Source of the DNA: Larimichthys crocea | Lineage: Eukaryota; Chordata; Actinopteri; Sciaenidae | NCBI RefSeq assembly: GCF_000972845.2 | Contig: NC_040025.1 | Coordinates: 16,556,126 to 16,620,125, forward strand | Direction of reading: 5' to 3' | DNA: 64,000 nucleotides | Shown here: positions 50,911-64,000 of the stretch, one piece after another | How positions within the stretch are numbered: position 1 is the stretch's first letter | Layout of the letters: each line of letters opens with the position of its first letter | The notes under the pieces: model-generated | The model's database searches: none | What the model was told of the DNA's origin: nothing | The model's input: only the letters and a program-made list of their open reading frames with translations | Translations under genes and position numbers: made by a program

Positions 50911-51673
50911 TCCATCATTGGTGCTCTGTGGGCAGGCCGGGAGCAGCACAGGAGATGAAGATCAATTTCCCTGCAGGGCCACAAGCTCAGCTGTATTTCT
51001 AATGCCCACATATTGCATCGAGGAGGAGGAAGAAATCAGAGTGTGAAGAAAAACCTCGCTGGATTTTTGTTGTATAACTCAATTGTTGATTCAATTACTC
51101 CCCAATCAGATTCTGGTTTGCACCAAGAAAACCAGATCAATAGTGGGACTAATCAATGCAGTATGAGGGGATCAATTACAAAGTAATTAGACACACCAGA
51201 GCCACAGATGAGTGTTAACCAAAAAAAACCTCAGACACTGTAGTATTTCAAGCATAATAGCGCAATCCAACCCTGAATATTGAGGTTACTGAAAGAGAAA
51301 CACATGTTCACCCAACTCATTTGCACTAATTAATCATGATGAAAGATCTTTATTAGCGTGCTTTGATGAATCAACAATGTAATTAACACAACAAACAGAT
51401 CTTTGAACCTCATGGAAGCATTCAGCTACCATTGTTATGAATGGTACGATACAAATCTGTACTCACAGTTGGAGGGTATGTGTATGGATGCGTGGCTGGG
51501 CTGGGCAGCGATGAAGAGGAGGAGGAGGAGACGGAGGAGGGGGAGGAGGCGTGAGGAGCACTGCCCCCTACTGCCAACCTGCTGTCGCTGCGTGTGAGGC
51601 ATTGCTCACTGTCCCATCAAAGTCCCACCTGCTCACACAACACGTACAGTAAAATGCACACAGAGGGCAACCT

Positions 51674-51696
51674 CACACACACACACACACACACAC
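51674..51696 (+). repeat. (CA)n microsatellite
   Basis: Eleven CA units. Confidence 0.9.
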
Positions 51697-53209
51697 TTGT
51701 GCAGAGCAAGTGTGAGGCTACTTTTGCAGGAGGCCTCAGCTTCGCCTTGTATGTCTTTGGTCCTGCTTGTCTTTTCCCTTTTTTTTCCTCCACTCTCTTC
51801 TTGAAATCAGGTCCACGCCCTCCTGCTGGTCTCCTCTCTGTAAGATAAAAGAGAGGGGGGAGGTGAAGGGCAAGAGGAGAAGCAAGAGGGAGGGGCAGAG
51901 ACAGGGGGGGCCATGTGTCAGAATGGGAGAAAAATTACCCTGTACCATGTGGTCAGACCTATACACAGGCCGAGACGTGTGGTTTAACACGCCAATCAAG
52001 ATTCAACAATCACAAATCCCAACAAAAAACACCAGCAATGCCTATCACTGAACCTGCTCCCGCAAAAGAAATCTCCATTTGGTTAATTACATGACCAGTG
52101 GCCCATATGGAAGGGCCAGTCACCGGGACAGATGGACAGAATACCACAACAAGAAGCTGAACACAGCCTCCCAGAACCCAGATGGGCTGTGGACGGACAA
52201 ATGCAGATTGATGAAGTGTCAAATCAGATAAAATGCAAGACAGCTGAACAAATAGTTGATAATTAGGGTGACTGCTCAGGGCTTCGTTGCACAAACTCAA
52301 CAGTTCATATTGTACTTGGGCGAGAGTGCTGTGTTAAGTGTGCGATAAAGATGCTATCAGTCATGGTGAGTGAGGCAAACCACCCCTGCTAGGAGTCTAT
52401 CCGTTCTCCATCTGTACCCTTGGATCCGGTCCGCGCCACAACATGCAGGCTGTCCTCCCCCGCGGCACCACGTGGTGCAGCCCGCTGACTGTTTACACTA
52501 CTCAGTATCACACACAAAGAACTGTTATAGCACACCATGATTAAGACGTACTTGTGAGACAAAAGAAAATGGCGATAATAGAGAGAGGTTGCTTATTTGG
52601 CAGCTCTGCTGTAATGGCAGCCTGACTGAAAGAAGTCTTGGCTGGGGCTCCACGCAGCGCTGTTTGTTGGCAATGCCACAACAGAGTGATGGGTGACCTT
52701 GGAGTGGTGGAAGGTCAGAGAGCAGAGGAGATGAAGATGATGGAGTAGAATAAAAGGTGAGAAAGGGATGGAGAGAGGTGATTATCATTCACTTTCTAGT
52801 AGGGAATAGCTAGACAGTTAATTACTATGGACATATCCTGCTAAATTAGATTGAATTAAAGACCAAACACGAGCTGAGCTCTTAATAAGGCGGTTTAAAC
52901 TAACGGCATTAGGATTAAATGAGCCATTACACTAACTTGCTTGCCTTGTCAGAAGAATGGCACAACAAGCACACAGAGTAGGGAGAGGAAGGAGGGGTGA
53001 AGTGGGTGGAGGACTTTAGGGGAAGATAAAGAGGAAAAGTGGGTTTGTGGAGGAAAGTGGAGAGGCAGAGGTGAGGGAGGAGAGCAACACAGTGAAGGAG
53101 GGAGGGTGAGAGGTGAGGGGAGGAGTGGAGTGATGTGGAAGGAGATGAGGAGGAGGGATGACAAAGGGTGACAGCTGTGACGCTAATCCTATCCATCCAC
53201 TTGCATACA

Positions 53210-53230
53210 TACACACACACACACACACAC
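53210..53230 (+). repeat. (AC)n microsatellite
   Basis: About ten AC units flanked by ATACAT on both sides. Confidence 0.9.
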
Positions 53231-56200
53231 ATACATGCAAGCTCTTCCAATCAGTGTGCATCATTTGTTCACTTTCTTCTTCTTTGTCTTCTTTTCCTTT
53301 TCCTTCTATGAGCCACTTTAGTTGGTTGTTCTCTGGAGACAGGTGGCCAATTACAGTGATCTGGCCTTAAACCGGCTTCTTCAAAATGCCATTAGAGGCA
53401 GATGAATGAAGCGAGGCTAGTCAGGGTATTAGTACCAGTACCAGTGTTAATGTGATCTAAGGTGGGAGCTTGCCTATCAGCTTGCCCCCTCGAACAGACA
53501 TAGACAGGAGGGAGAGCCGAGTGGAGCAAAGCAGGACGCTGATTAACGATGTGGCGCGCCTTAGCTTGTCATGCCGCCAATCACAATTCACCAAGGGAGT
53601 GCACATGCACAAGCCAGCACACACACTCACACTCGGAGACACATTCATGGGGAGTTACAGACATACAAAGAAGCTTGTAATGCATGGATAGACTGACAGA
53701 AAGGAAGGCAGACAGACAGACACACACCTCGAGTGGTCTGACAGAAGAGATCAGACAAATCAAAGGGCATGGTCCAGTGGGCTCCAGGCAGGAGGCAGGC
53801 CTTGCCAAAGAATATTCCAGTCATGTTGAATAGGAGCAGTAAAGGGGAACACTATAATGGGTTGGGAGGGGTGGATAAAGGAGAGACTGAGAGCGAGAGA
53901 GAGGCTGAGACAGAAAGAAAGAGAGAGGGAGAGACGAGACAAGTGGCATGGAAGGTTGCCATGTAATGAGGCTAACCCAGCCACCACAAACATGCTGATG
54001 GCACAGACTGATGTGACCTGACACACTAACTACACACACATGGACACACTACCAATCTGTGTGCACTGCAAGGAGCCTTGTGGCGCTCCATTATCACAGG
54101 GGTGAGAGGTACTGACATAGAAGCAGATGCCTGATTTCACTTCTTCAGGGTGTCCGCTGTGCAGCTGTCAAAGATCTAATCCCAGCCCCGTTACCTGCTT
54201 CATTGGACAGGGCCAAAGGTCACTCCAGGGATGGCTGCTTGCATCTGGGCTGTGATGACCCGTCACCGTGTTTCTGAGTGCTTTTAAAAACTATTATCAC
54301 CGCTGGGATGTCAACGGCCGCTATCAGAAGTCGTTAAATCAAGAGAAGATTGTAGAGTGAGCAGTGCTGTGTTGAGATTTGAGGGCGTGGTTGTTTTTTG
54401 GGGGGGATTTTCTCCACAAGAAAGCCTGACTGCAGAAAATTACCTTCCAATAGGCCATGTATTAAATGAGCCAAATCGACCAAGTCAATTTTGTAACTCT
54501 TTCAATTATTCATGAATTCCTGCTTTGAGGCTTTTTGCTTACAAAAACACGAATAACCAAAACATTTTCTGTGTTGCTATCATTAGCAGAATTTAATTGA
54601 TGCACACCATTGTGATGTGTACCCCCCTTGTCACCCATTAGACTGAAAATTGCACCCTTCTGTGATCTGCAAAGTGTTGTAATTAGGATTAAGTAGACAT
54701 GTTGGGTGTTGCCAAGGACTTTCCAATGCTGAATAGGCGCTCTCATCTGTGGAGGAGGGGGGCAATGCACACAAGATCAAACCTCAGGAGTCAAATCATG
54801 TTCTGAGTTTCACGCATATTCTGATCCCCATCGTGCCAACCACCCACATATACATGAGAGACTTTTACTGTTTGCTTCATATCCTCACGTATCCGTGTCT
54901 GGTGATGAATGTAGCCTGCTATATTTTCCCTCAACACAAGTGAGTAAGGCAAATATCAATTCCGAAAGCTTCTCTGTACTTTGATCAGATGTGCTGCTCT
55001 GCTAAATGTGTGTGTGTGTGCATGTTCAAACATGTGTGAAGGTCCTGAGTCCTGTCATGCCTTCCTTTTAAATATTAACTACCTCCAGCTGTGAAGATGT
55101 GTAGGGGGAGAGGATGCAGGGTGGAAGGAGGGGTGGGTAAGAAAAATAAATGAATACATGCCCCCCTTTACCCGCTACTCTTCCCCCAGGGTTTGTCTGT
55201 CTGGTGAAACATTGGGCTTGAAAAGAGACGGATGGAGGGACAGAGGGAAGATGGAGTCATTTAGACAGAAACAAAGACAGTACTCAGTAAGACAAATGGA
55301 CTGATGGGCATTACAGTAAGGCGGTAAAAGATTATAAGGGTCAACGGATAGTAAAAGGGACGAAGGGGGTCCATGAAACAAGGTGATGCTGGTGGGGGGT
55401 AGATGATCAGGCCCCCTACAGAGTGAATTATTCATAGAAATCTCCTTCCTGTCGGCACAATTTGCCCCAAATTCACCTAAATTCATAATTCATTTGCACC
55501 CTCGCCATACATTTGGCTCTGTTCCAGACTGATGCCGTCCATCTACTGTATACCTGCTGTCGTTGGTGTAGCCGTCTGATTCTCTCCTTCACTCCCTCCC
55601 CTCTTCCTCTCTCTGGCAGGGTCATACTTAATGCATGAGCCTGTTGCAGTGAGACAAGTCTCAGGCCCGTTTTGTCGCTGTGGCAGAAAAATACCACAAA
55701 TCATGTGAAATAATACTGGCTACCTGTTTCTACTCTACCCCACAATTCAGTTTGCAATGCAGATATGTCTCATCATTCAGCACAGTGAAGATTGCATTCC
55801 TTACAACACGTTCTCACATTTTATTAAAGTGTTTCTACTTAGGAGCCGAGCCTTATAATAGGAACTGTCCAAGAACGATGAGTGCCCATTTTCCTGTCAC
55901 CTTTTTATCAGTCTTCTCCTTCTCTTCTCTCAGCCCCCCTGGTAGCTGACACTAAAAGCTTTCTTCAATTCCCTTCCGATCACTTTTCACAGTACATTTC
56001 CAGATCGCTTCTCCTCTTCTCCTCTTTTTTGTCTTCTTCTTCTTTTTATATTCAACACCTTCACTCTCCATCAATTTAATAAACTGCTGCAGTAGCACTC
56101 TAGCTTAAAAAACAGGCAACGCAGCTGATTAATTCAATATTTGCAACATTAATGGAAAAGGGGCTTTACAGCACAGTGGGAAACCAATATCTGCCTCATG

Positions 56201-56740
56201 CCTGTACTCTTTGTTTAAAAGGCCAAGTGACATATGTTTCAAGACCAATGATCCATGGTCATCTCCAAATGGAAATTTACCAGCAGAAAAAAAAAAACTG
56301 CAGAGCTACAGCTTATCTGGAATCAGTGTACACAGACACCACATTTATCAATACCACTATTAGCATAAGCTTGGCCATTAGATATTTAACTACTCCCACC
56401 AGTGTCAAATGTAGCGATAAGATGCACACTATATTTTCCAAACGCCTGCACCTCTTTCAAAGACCCCCACCCTCTGTCAAGGGTTAAAGGTTAATATTGG
56501 AGTGACACAAAGCTGAAGAAAATAAAGGTTGTCAGAGGAGCCGTGAGGGCAACCGCCCACTCTCTCCCTCTCTCCATCCTAGTTGCCATGACAACAGGGT
56601 CTCCACACGGCATCCCCCCTTGTACATACAAATTCAGTTATTCACACACATGGACACTAACGGGTTTGCGGTATCACTTACATATGCACACCCACGTACA
56701 CACACTCACTCATTTGCTGGCCTACACTGATATGCCGTCT

Positions 56741-56741
<1 letters not shown>

Positions 56742-56799
<58 letters not shown>
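56742..56799 (+). repeat. (AC)n microsatellite, about 29 units
   Basis: 58 bp uninterrupted AC run, the longest dinucleotide repeat of the window. Confidence 0.97.
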
Positions 56800-56802
<3 letters not shown>

Positions 56803-57537
56803 CATGTTTAAGTATAAATACTAAATGTCTTCACATCTATACTATGTACAAATGGTTAGACATGTGGACATGCAAAACACACAGACTTGGATGAAAGTAT
56901 TTAAGATACTTAATGATTCATAAAGTGAACTTATTTACAGACTTATCCAACTGAAAGTTAAAATACAAAACAGAAGTACAAGCTTCCCAAAGTCCTCTAC
57001 AAATCTCTTGTCTCTCCTTTGCACACCAATAAACCCACACCGTCATCCCTCCTATTGCCAAGACTGCAAAAGCAGCTACCTCCGGCGTGATTTATTTATT
57101 GACGTTTTTCCCCTAAAGACACAATGGGAATGGTAGAATAAAAGAAGTGGTGAATAATTCAAGGAGATGGGAGTGGACTCATTAAGACATCGGTGAGGGA
57201 AGGATAAGGAGAAGAGAGGTGGAAGGATGGAAGGGTGAAAGGATGGAAAGAGTGACAGAGGAAGGAAAGAAAAAGAAGGGCAACACCAGCGGGAGATCAA
57301 AGTGGGGGTTGACAACAAAGTCGGCAAGAAAAAGTCTGAAAAATTTATAGAAAGTGAAAACAAAGAGAGAAAGGAGTGGGGTAGAAAAACAGAAAGAAAA
57401 ATTCAGGGTAAAAAGTGTAAATGACAGATGTGAAAAGAGACAGAGATCTGGTAATGGGATCAGTGGCCAGTAAAAGCTCTCTAACGATCAAAATCAGAAG
57501 TGTTACCCTAATGTAATAGTGTATCAGATTCCCTATA

Positions 57538-57558
57538 TGTGTGTGTGTGTGTGTGTGT
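57538..57558 (+). repeat. (TG)n microsatellite
   Basis: About ten units, followed by TTGTGTGC. Confidence 0.9.
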
Positions 57559-60491
57559 TTGTGTGCAGGCAAGTCCATGTGTGTTGCTGTGCGTATCAGT
57601 AAGGATCAGCCTGTGTGTCAGCAGGTCAGCTAATCTCTCTTGTCAGCTAATGGAGCCAGTCTTGCAGATGGAGTGATGCCACAGGCTCCCTGTGCTTCTA
57701 GCATGTTAGCTGCTGCTCACTTAACTCCACAACTGATAAAGTAATTCGCTTATGGCTTGCCTTTCAGTCAGTTAGTCACATGAAATGGAGATGTATGTAT
57801 GGTATCAATAAGCAACAAGAAAACAGAATGGAGCTAAATGGTAGGTTTGTGTGTTTCGGAAAGATTCAATCATGACTGTATGGGACGGTTAAATGGGTCC
57901 AGCATGTGTGCCATCCTGCAAAACTGAATCTCTTTTTCCATTTTCTTTCAATTCACCTGTAATCTACAGGAAATAGATATTTTAAAAAAACAGACTGTTC
58001 TGTCTCTGTGTAGACAAGAAAGCAAATAAAATCATTTCTGTATACTAGATACGAAACATATGCTTTCTGTGCAAACACACACGCATAAGCATAAACTCTC
58101 CTTGCACTGCTGCACTGTTGCCTGTGGGCGTCATTTGCTTCATTAGCAGCAGCATCAGTCAGATTCTGTGCCTGCAGCAGAAAGCGCAGTAATTACGGAC
58201 ACACCCATGGTGTCACGTAGAAGATATAAGATGCGATGCATTCGAACGCCTCTGTGCACACCACACATGCTCACAGGCGCATTTTTATGCACTCTGTGTG
58301 CAGCAGCAGGGACATGCAATGATGAACGCCCACAGCATCATCATGATGATACTTTTTCGTGGCAGGATAGTTTAGTGTCTATACAGTACATAGTTAATGG
58401 CATTAGCTAGTAAATATGGGCAATCATGACATTATGAAATTACGTGGAAGAGCTATTAGGAGTGACCTTCGCTCTATACCCTCCCTCTGCTTCCTTTTAT
58501 GTCTCCTGCTTCATCCTACAGCTCCTGCATTCTCTCTCTCTCTTTATCTCTCACAGTCAGCCTCTCCCCTTTTCTCCTCCTCTGGAGCTAACAGCATCGC
58601 TTGTGTTTTTTTCTTATTTAGACGTGCATTTTTGACCTTCACTGCCACTTTCTTTTTTTTCTATACCTTTGTGATGATATTTGCTGCCTGTAGCAGTGGA
58701 GCTCCTACGGTAAACATGTTTATATGCGGCCATTCATCCCTCTGAGAGACAAATTAGAGGGAGATCAGACGGGGTGAAAAGGAGATTTTATGTGTGCGCT
58801 AGGAAAGCCTTTGGGATCAAACTGGAGCCAGACGGGCCAGTAAAAAGAAGCTGACATCAGTATACAGTAGTATGTGTGAGTGTTAGCCCTGAAACCAGAT
58901 GCAGCAGTATAACACTGTTGGAGATGACAAACCAACACAAACACAAACAATATGCAACAGCACCAGCGTGAAATCAACCTCTGAAGCAGATGCTTGAATA
59001 GCCATGTCATGGCATATATACTGTATAATAACACAAAACATACACATTTACATGACTTTATGGTTATTTTTTTTATACAGGTCACATTGTTATTCAAGTC
59101 ATAAATGCATAAATACAGTTGAAAGCAGAGAAATATGTATGAGCCTCAATGTGAAGGTTATGTGCTGAGGTTATCTGATAAGCCCCAGGTATGAATGGGA
59201 GCATATGTGTGCACTTGTGTGTGTCTGGGCTGCATCAAGTGAAGTGTGCAAGTGGGGGTAGGCTTGTGTCGGCTCCTTGGACATCACTACCTACTAGCGA
59301 CTGTCTGAGGAGGGGCTGTGCAGTCAGTCAATCAGCAGACAGAGACGATGAGGAGAAGGAGGGAGTGGTCCCTTGGGTCAGGTGATAAGTGGCCCATACA
59401 GCGATGAAGGACACAGCTGCCAGAGGCTTGTGTGACATGCAAGGACACGTGGCTGCCTCCGCAGGGAGAATCAGCACGCCACACCCTGAGCAGAGGGGCG
59501 GAGTGTGTGTATGTGACCTACGACCTCCATCACAACAGGTTACAGGACAACTTGTGTCTCAGAGAAAAAAAGGCACCTTTAATAAGGATAACAAAAATAT
59601 CAAATTTGTTTGGTATTGTGACATCTTTCTTTTGTTATTTTAGTATCTCAATTCTCATTTCAAAAAGGTGATTTTTGGCACTAAGCTTCCCTGCAGATGG
59701 ATTTAGACTTTGGCAGAAACATTTGACAAGGTCTCCTTAGGTTGGATGTAATCCTGCATTTTCCACCACTTCAGGGAAATGAGCTACGGGCAGGGCAAGG
59801 TCACACATAGTGCTTTGTTAAGACATTTGCATGGACAGGCCTCAGTGGTTCAACGACTGTGGGAAAGTGGCTGGAGTTTTGTTTTTTTGTCCTTTCCTGA
59901 TACTGGGTTTGTGAAGATATGAAGGAGTCACGTGAAATTATAGAAAGCCTGTGCTGAAAACATACGTCAGATGTGGTTGTACACAGAAGGTACAAATACA
60001 CTTGTGAGTCATTAATCAAAGTAATGCAAAAGAGAGAAATATAAACAATTGCAAATTTTCTTACAAAAGCAAATCCAAACAGCTCGAGCACAACCAATCA
60101 GATGTCACAAGTTAACTGACTACAGTAGAGGTGGATGAGATGCAGTATTAACAAAACATCTCGAAGGACCTGGTAATTCACATCTTCAAAATGATTAAGC
60201 AGGGCAGACAACTGCTTCTTGGCAATCCCATTAACTTTGTTTAAAGTTGCAAAAGCAGCACTTCCCCTTAAGTGCTCCTCATCTAATCAAATACAAGGTC
60301 TTCTGGGGAAGAGGAAGGAGATGTAACGCCCCTAAACAGCTAGTAAATGTCTATTGAGTGGAAACGAAAGGAGATGATAGTGTGAGTATATATGAAAAGG
60401 AAGGAGAAGCAAAGAAAATAACAGATATCATTGCTCTCTTCAAACAGTCTCGTCTTCCAAGTCCTGACGAAAATTTAAAAAATGATCACAG

Positions 60492-60584
60492 TCTCAAAAA
60501 CTGTGGAACAATTTATCTAACCTAACTGCACGATCCAGCTCCCTGTCTTCTGTTAGTACGCGACTAAAAACCTCATCTCATTTA
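60492..60584 (+). mobile_element. decayed non-LTR retrotransposon remnant (C-terminal RT-ORF end)
   Basis: The frame reads SQKLWNNLSNLTARSSSLSS and then TRLKTSSHL. This matches the pattern LWNxLPxxxRxSxSLSxFKxxLKTHLF that I know from the C-terminus of fish CR1/L2/Rex-like reverse transcriptase ORFs. No reverse transcriptase domain is visible upstream, so this is a 5'-truncated, decayed copy. Family not determined. Confidence 0.45.
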
Positions 60585-61180
60585 AGTGGTAACATTCTGA
60601 CTGAGCAATTTTATCGATTGTTTTGTCCAATATGGAAATCTTTTTTCTTCTTCCTGCTGTGTTTGCACTTTGCTGTGTTTCTTTTCTGCTTTTCACACTC
60701 TCTCACCACGCTTGCAATGACAAGTCAATCTATCAGATTTATCCGAGTGAATTCGAGATATTTTCAGCCACACTTGCAGAACAGAATTCCTAACGTCAGT
60801 AAAGTTTGCAGGAGTCAAGTTCAGGTGCATTCATTTTAAAGCTAAAAGTCTTAATCTTTGCGATAATGAAACTATTTTTTTGTTCATATTAACATCTGCT
60901 GTTGTAGACAAAAAGTTATATATTTCTTTCAGCAGTAACTGCAGTGAAGAAATGGAGATGTGCTTTTTTGGCAGTTTTATTCAATATTTAAGTTTTGTTC
61001 ATAAAAAAATACAAATTATTATTATTATATAAGTCTGTGGCACAGAAAACCATGCCGGACTGGAGCTGCTGCTTGTCTCTACATCAGCTTGTTTCTGCCT
61101 CTTATCTCTCTGTGTCATCAACACACACAGGAAAACAGCAAAGCTCAGATATGGGAAGGCACGCACACACAAACATTGCG

Positions 61181-61216
61181 TGTGTGTGTGTGTGTGTGTG
61201 TGTTTGTGTGTGTGTG
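61181..61216 (+). repeat. (TG)n microsatellite with one interruption
   Basis: Two TG runs separated by a single TTT. Confidence 0.9.
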
Positions 61217-61701
61217 CAAGCAGCATCAAACTGAGGGTTGTTTCAGGTAATTGTCTGGCAAGACAAGTCAGTCAGAAGGGGATTTGCCTGCCATTCAAAT
61301 AGGGGTGAGTGAGGATAAAGACATCAGTGGAAAGAAACGTAGCATTGTGACATGGCGTCTGAGCTTCATACATGATCTCAGATTATCTTCACGGGCCACC
61401 TGTGTGAGCGGTAGAGTGAAAAACCGTGAGTGTGTGTTGACTTAGGATGTGGTGGGTCAGTATTGTCATGCATGTTTTGTTTGATGTGCTATGAGACCGT
61501 GTGTGTGTGTGACCATGCGTGTGTGTGTCCACATGTGTGTGCAGTGTCTAGGGCTAGGTGTCAATACTCCTGCCTCCCTTTCTTTTTCTCACCCGCCTAT
61601 CACCATGACAACCTCCTGACTCCAGCTCAGCTGCACATAGCAAATATTTCTCTCCCCTCCCCCTCCTACATGTTCATCTTCCTCACCCCATCCCCCCATT
61701 C

Positions 61702-61738
61702 CTCTCTCTCTCTCTCCCTCTCTCCTTCTCTCTCTCTC
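61702..61738 (+). repeat. (CT)n-rich tract
   Basis: Imperfect CT run with CC and TT interruptions in a pyrimidine-rich stretch. Confidence 0.85.
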
Positions 61739-63967
61739 ATCTGTCTGTACTTTATACTCACTACCTTCATCTCCCATCTCCAGTGTCTCCATCACATGCT
61801 CTTTTCCCAACTCTGGCTTTTTCCAGTTCCCCTGTTATGTCTACATGCTATCCATACTTGAAAGAGTTCTTCCTTCCTGACTGTCATCTTTGCAGAAAGT
61901 CTATCTTTTATTTGCACTGCTCTTCACTTCTGTACTCTGCTCCCTGCAGATTGCCTCTCGCTCCCTATATCAGTATGGAACTTCCCTGTTTTTTCGCTCC
62001 GTGAACTCCTTTACCCCTACCCCTCCCTCCTAGTCTTCTCCTTGCTTATATAAAGAAGCTTATTGGACACTTCCTTCCATCTGCACTGTACTGCATCTTC
62101 ATTAGAAACCACCCAGCCAAGATCATACACAATGCAATTACAGGTAGCGTTCTATCAACCTCTGCCATCAACTTTTATCAAGCCTGAGAGAGAGCATCCA
62201 GTCTAAGGGGAAATTTGCAGGCTGGCACAGCATCGATACAATCCCGCGACCCTAAGTGGCTGACTAACTCCCATCACATCTGTTATCATTATCATCAGCA
62301 AACCATTTCTGCTCTGTAACTAAATCCAATCATGACCAATGGACTCCATGGCAGAGATCTATTTGAGGCGGGGCGGCTTGTGCTCTCCAACAGAGGAGGG
62401 CCGGGCTCCATCAAAAGCTGCAGTGTTATCTGAGGCGAACAGCTCCGTCTCTGCTGCAGACCCCCGTCTCTGCAAATCCCCCTCCCCACATCTCTACGTG
62501 GCTCCAGCCGTTCCACACGCCACTGTGTATTGGTGCAAAGAGATCAAGGACGTGACATTTTCCAGAACATGCAGCAATTTTCAGCAAGGCGCAAAATGAA
62601 AGCGAGTAAACAAACAACCTGTTCCATCCTGTGTTTGCATCAGTCTGTGTGCGTGTGTGCGTGTGTCATCTCCCATCAAACAGTTAAAGGAAGTGACAGC
62701 TATATCTGGTGTTATATGATCTATTCCAAGAGGCAGACACAGTGAATAAGCAAAAAAGAAAAGAAAAAAGTGGGATGCTGTTTCATCTCATCTCTATTTA
62801 TATTGTTTTGCAGAGCTTCACTGCTCCTTCCTTACTCCCCTCCCTCCCTGCATAATTTTTCCTCTCTTCCTCCTGGGGTATTGCCCCACACACTGAAGCC
62901 CCAGCTGTGGCCACATCTCCAGCACACACACACTCTCATCTCTCTTACCCTCCCATTTTGCCTCAGTTATGAGAGATGACAGAAAAGGTTCAGCCGCAAT
63001 TCCAGTAAGAGAGGCAGACGGAAAAAAACCCCAGATAGAAACCAAGAAAGAGAAGCCATAGGGATGCAGAGGAAGCTGTGGTGACCTTTCCCTGCGGCTA
63101 AACAACCAGTTGATGAGCTTTTCAGCGAGAGTCGGGCCAGCAGGGTCTGACAATCCACGTCTATACTGTAGACACACACAAAATAAAGATGCTCCCGGCC
63201 AGCTGTTGATACTCTTGCGATACTGCCACAGCTAAATATATAGCAACATGGCACACACGGTTACACTCCTTCTCAAGGAGAAAATAGACCAGTGGCTATA
63301 TTTTAGTACACCAACTCCCTATAGTGGCAGATATCTAAATCATCTCCATCCCATGATAGCTTTGCTTAAAACTAGCTGATCGTGCAGGTTCCTATATAGG
63401 ACACCCACACAACACGTCAGCAACTCCTGCAAGCTTGCACTATCCAAACAAACACATTTTTTGCATGACAACATTTCTCTGCCACCTCAGATGCTTTTAT
63501 TTAAACTGAGAGGAGAAACCAGCTTTTCTGACACTTGTGGAAGTGGAGGGCCGCCGCAGGCAGTCCGAGGGCCGAGAACACAGGCAACAGTGTGTACAAC
63601 GACGACGGCCAAGCGGATTGTAACAGCCCTGTCACTTACATTTACTGCTGGATTGTTCGCCCCTTTCTAAACCACAGGCTGGTCAAAATGGTGTTCACTA
63701 CACAGCCATAAATAAGACACAGACTGCCTCAACCAGTAAATGGAGTAGAGACAGGAGGAGAAAGACAGAAGGGATGGGGGAAGGAAAACGAGAGTTATGA
63801 GGATATATGAAGTTGGATGATGTATGAGAACTGAGAATGAAGTCATCCCAGCTGATTTCATCCTTTATTCTGTAGGCACTTGTTTTATTTATGTTTGGGG
63901 TTGTGTTCCTTTTATTTAATTAGTGTCAAAGAGTCACTCAGTACATAGCCTGAGAAGATGAGCTTCA

Positions 63968-63994
63968 TGTGTGTGTGTGTGTGTGTGTGTGTGC
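63968..63994 (+). repeat. (TG)n microsatellite
   Basis: About 13 TG units near the end of the window. Confidence 0.9.
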
Positions 63995-64000
63995 TTGGCA

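Larger units (their letters stand above)
48497..64000. other. 15.5 kb without recognisable coding exons; probable 5' intron/flank of l1cam
   Basis: No open frame here resembles a known protein. The longest frames are low-complexity readings of CA/GT, CT/GA or Thr/Ser-rich tracts. l1cam must continue upstream on the minus strand, because the Ig1 exon at 48496 starts inside a codon, so at least one more exon (signal peptide) lies in this stretch or beyond 64000; I could not identify it. Contents seen: microsatellites listed separately, purine-rich (GAGA/GGAGG) tracts around 49440-49640, 51840-51910, 52970-53160 and 53860-53940, a retrotransposon remnant near 60.5 kb, and TAATTA-rich patches near 51.05-51.4 kb and 54.4-54.55 kb that could be regulatory. 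Confidence 0.65.

Noticed and set aside
51736..51999. Minus-strand frame with a Leu-rich run, also considered as a signal peptide
   Set aside because: The run lies in a low-complexity CT/GA tract, the Met is far upstream and no suitably phased donor follows; it cannot be told from chance.
62818..63177. 119-codon open frame on the minus strand
   Set aside because: No recognisable domain, no codon-usage contrast and no splice continuity with l1cam; treated as chance.

Overview
This is a 64-kb piece of a vertebrate nuclear genome, almost certainly a ray-finned (teleost) fish. The evidence is short-exon, GT-AG genes with compact introns, abundant (CA/GT)n microsatellites, interspersed repeats resembling common teleost families, and four genes that read clearly as vertebrate orthologues. 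No bacterial, viral or organellar gene is visible and there is no CRISPR array.

Layout, left to right. (1) 1182-17384, plus strand: cacna1s, the pore-forming alpha-1S subunit of the skeletal-muscle L-type calcium channel CaV1.1. It has 44 exons that join in frame through the stop codon; the first (N-terminal) exons are missing. (2) 19849-28577, minus strand: smc1a, a cohesin ATPase core subunit, complete in 26 exons and 1231 codons. (3) 29417-32397, plus strand: ribc1, a RIB43A-family protein of axonemal doublet microtubules, complete in 7 coding exons and 378 codons. (4) 35310-48496, minus strand: l1cam, the L1 neural cell-adhesion molecule. It has 26 exons covering all six Ig domains, five FNIII domains, the transmembrane segment and the cytoplasmic tail; the signal-peptide exon(s) were not found. 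(5) 48497-64000: no recognisable coding exon; microsatellites, purine-rich tracts and one decayed retrotransposon remnant. This is probably 5' intron and/or flank of l1cam.

The four genes alternate in orientation. cacna1s and smc1a converge, smc1a and ribc1 diverge from a shared CpG-rich promoter interval of under 850 bp, and ribc1 and l1cam converge with poly(A) signals within about 100-150 bp of each other. The gene products act in unrelated processes (excitation-contraction coupling, chromosome cohesion, cilia, axon adhesion). The neighbourhood is therefore one of synteny rather than a functional operon.

The most interesting signals are: basic residues in the CaV1.1 outer pore at equivalent positions of repeats I and III, fitting the published idea that teleost CaV1.1 is a non-conducting voltage sensor; a probable U12-type intron in the same gene; two in-frame small exons in the IVS3-S4 linker; a diverged ankyrin-binding motif and a GC-AG intron in l1cam; and long dinucleotide repeats placed directly at splice sites of smc1a and ribc1. 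All coordinates come from reading reading-frame continuity and splice sites by eye; no alignment or database search was run.
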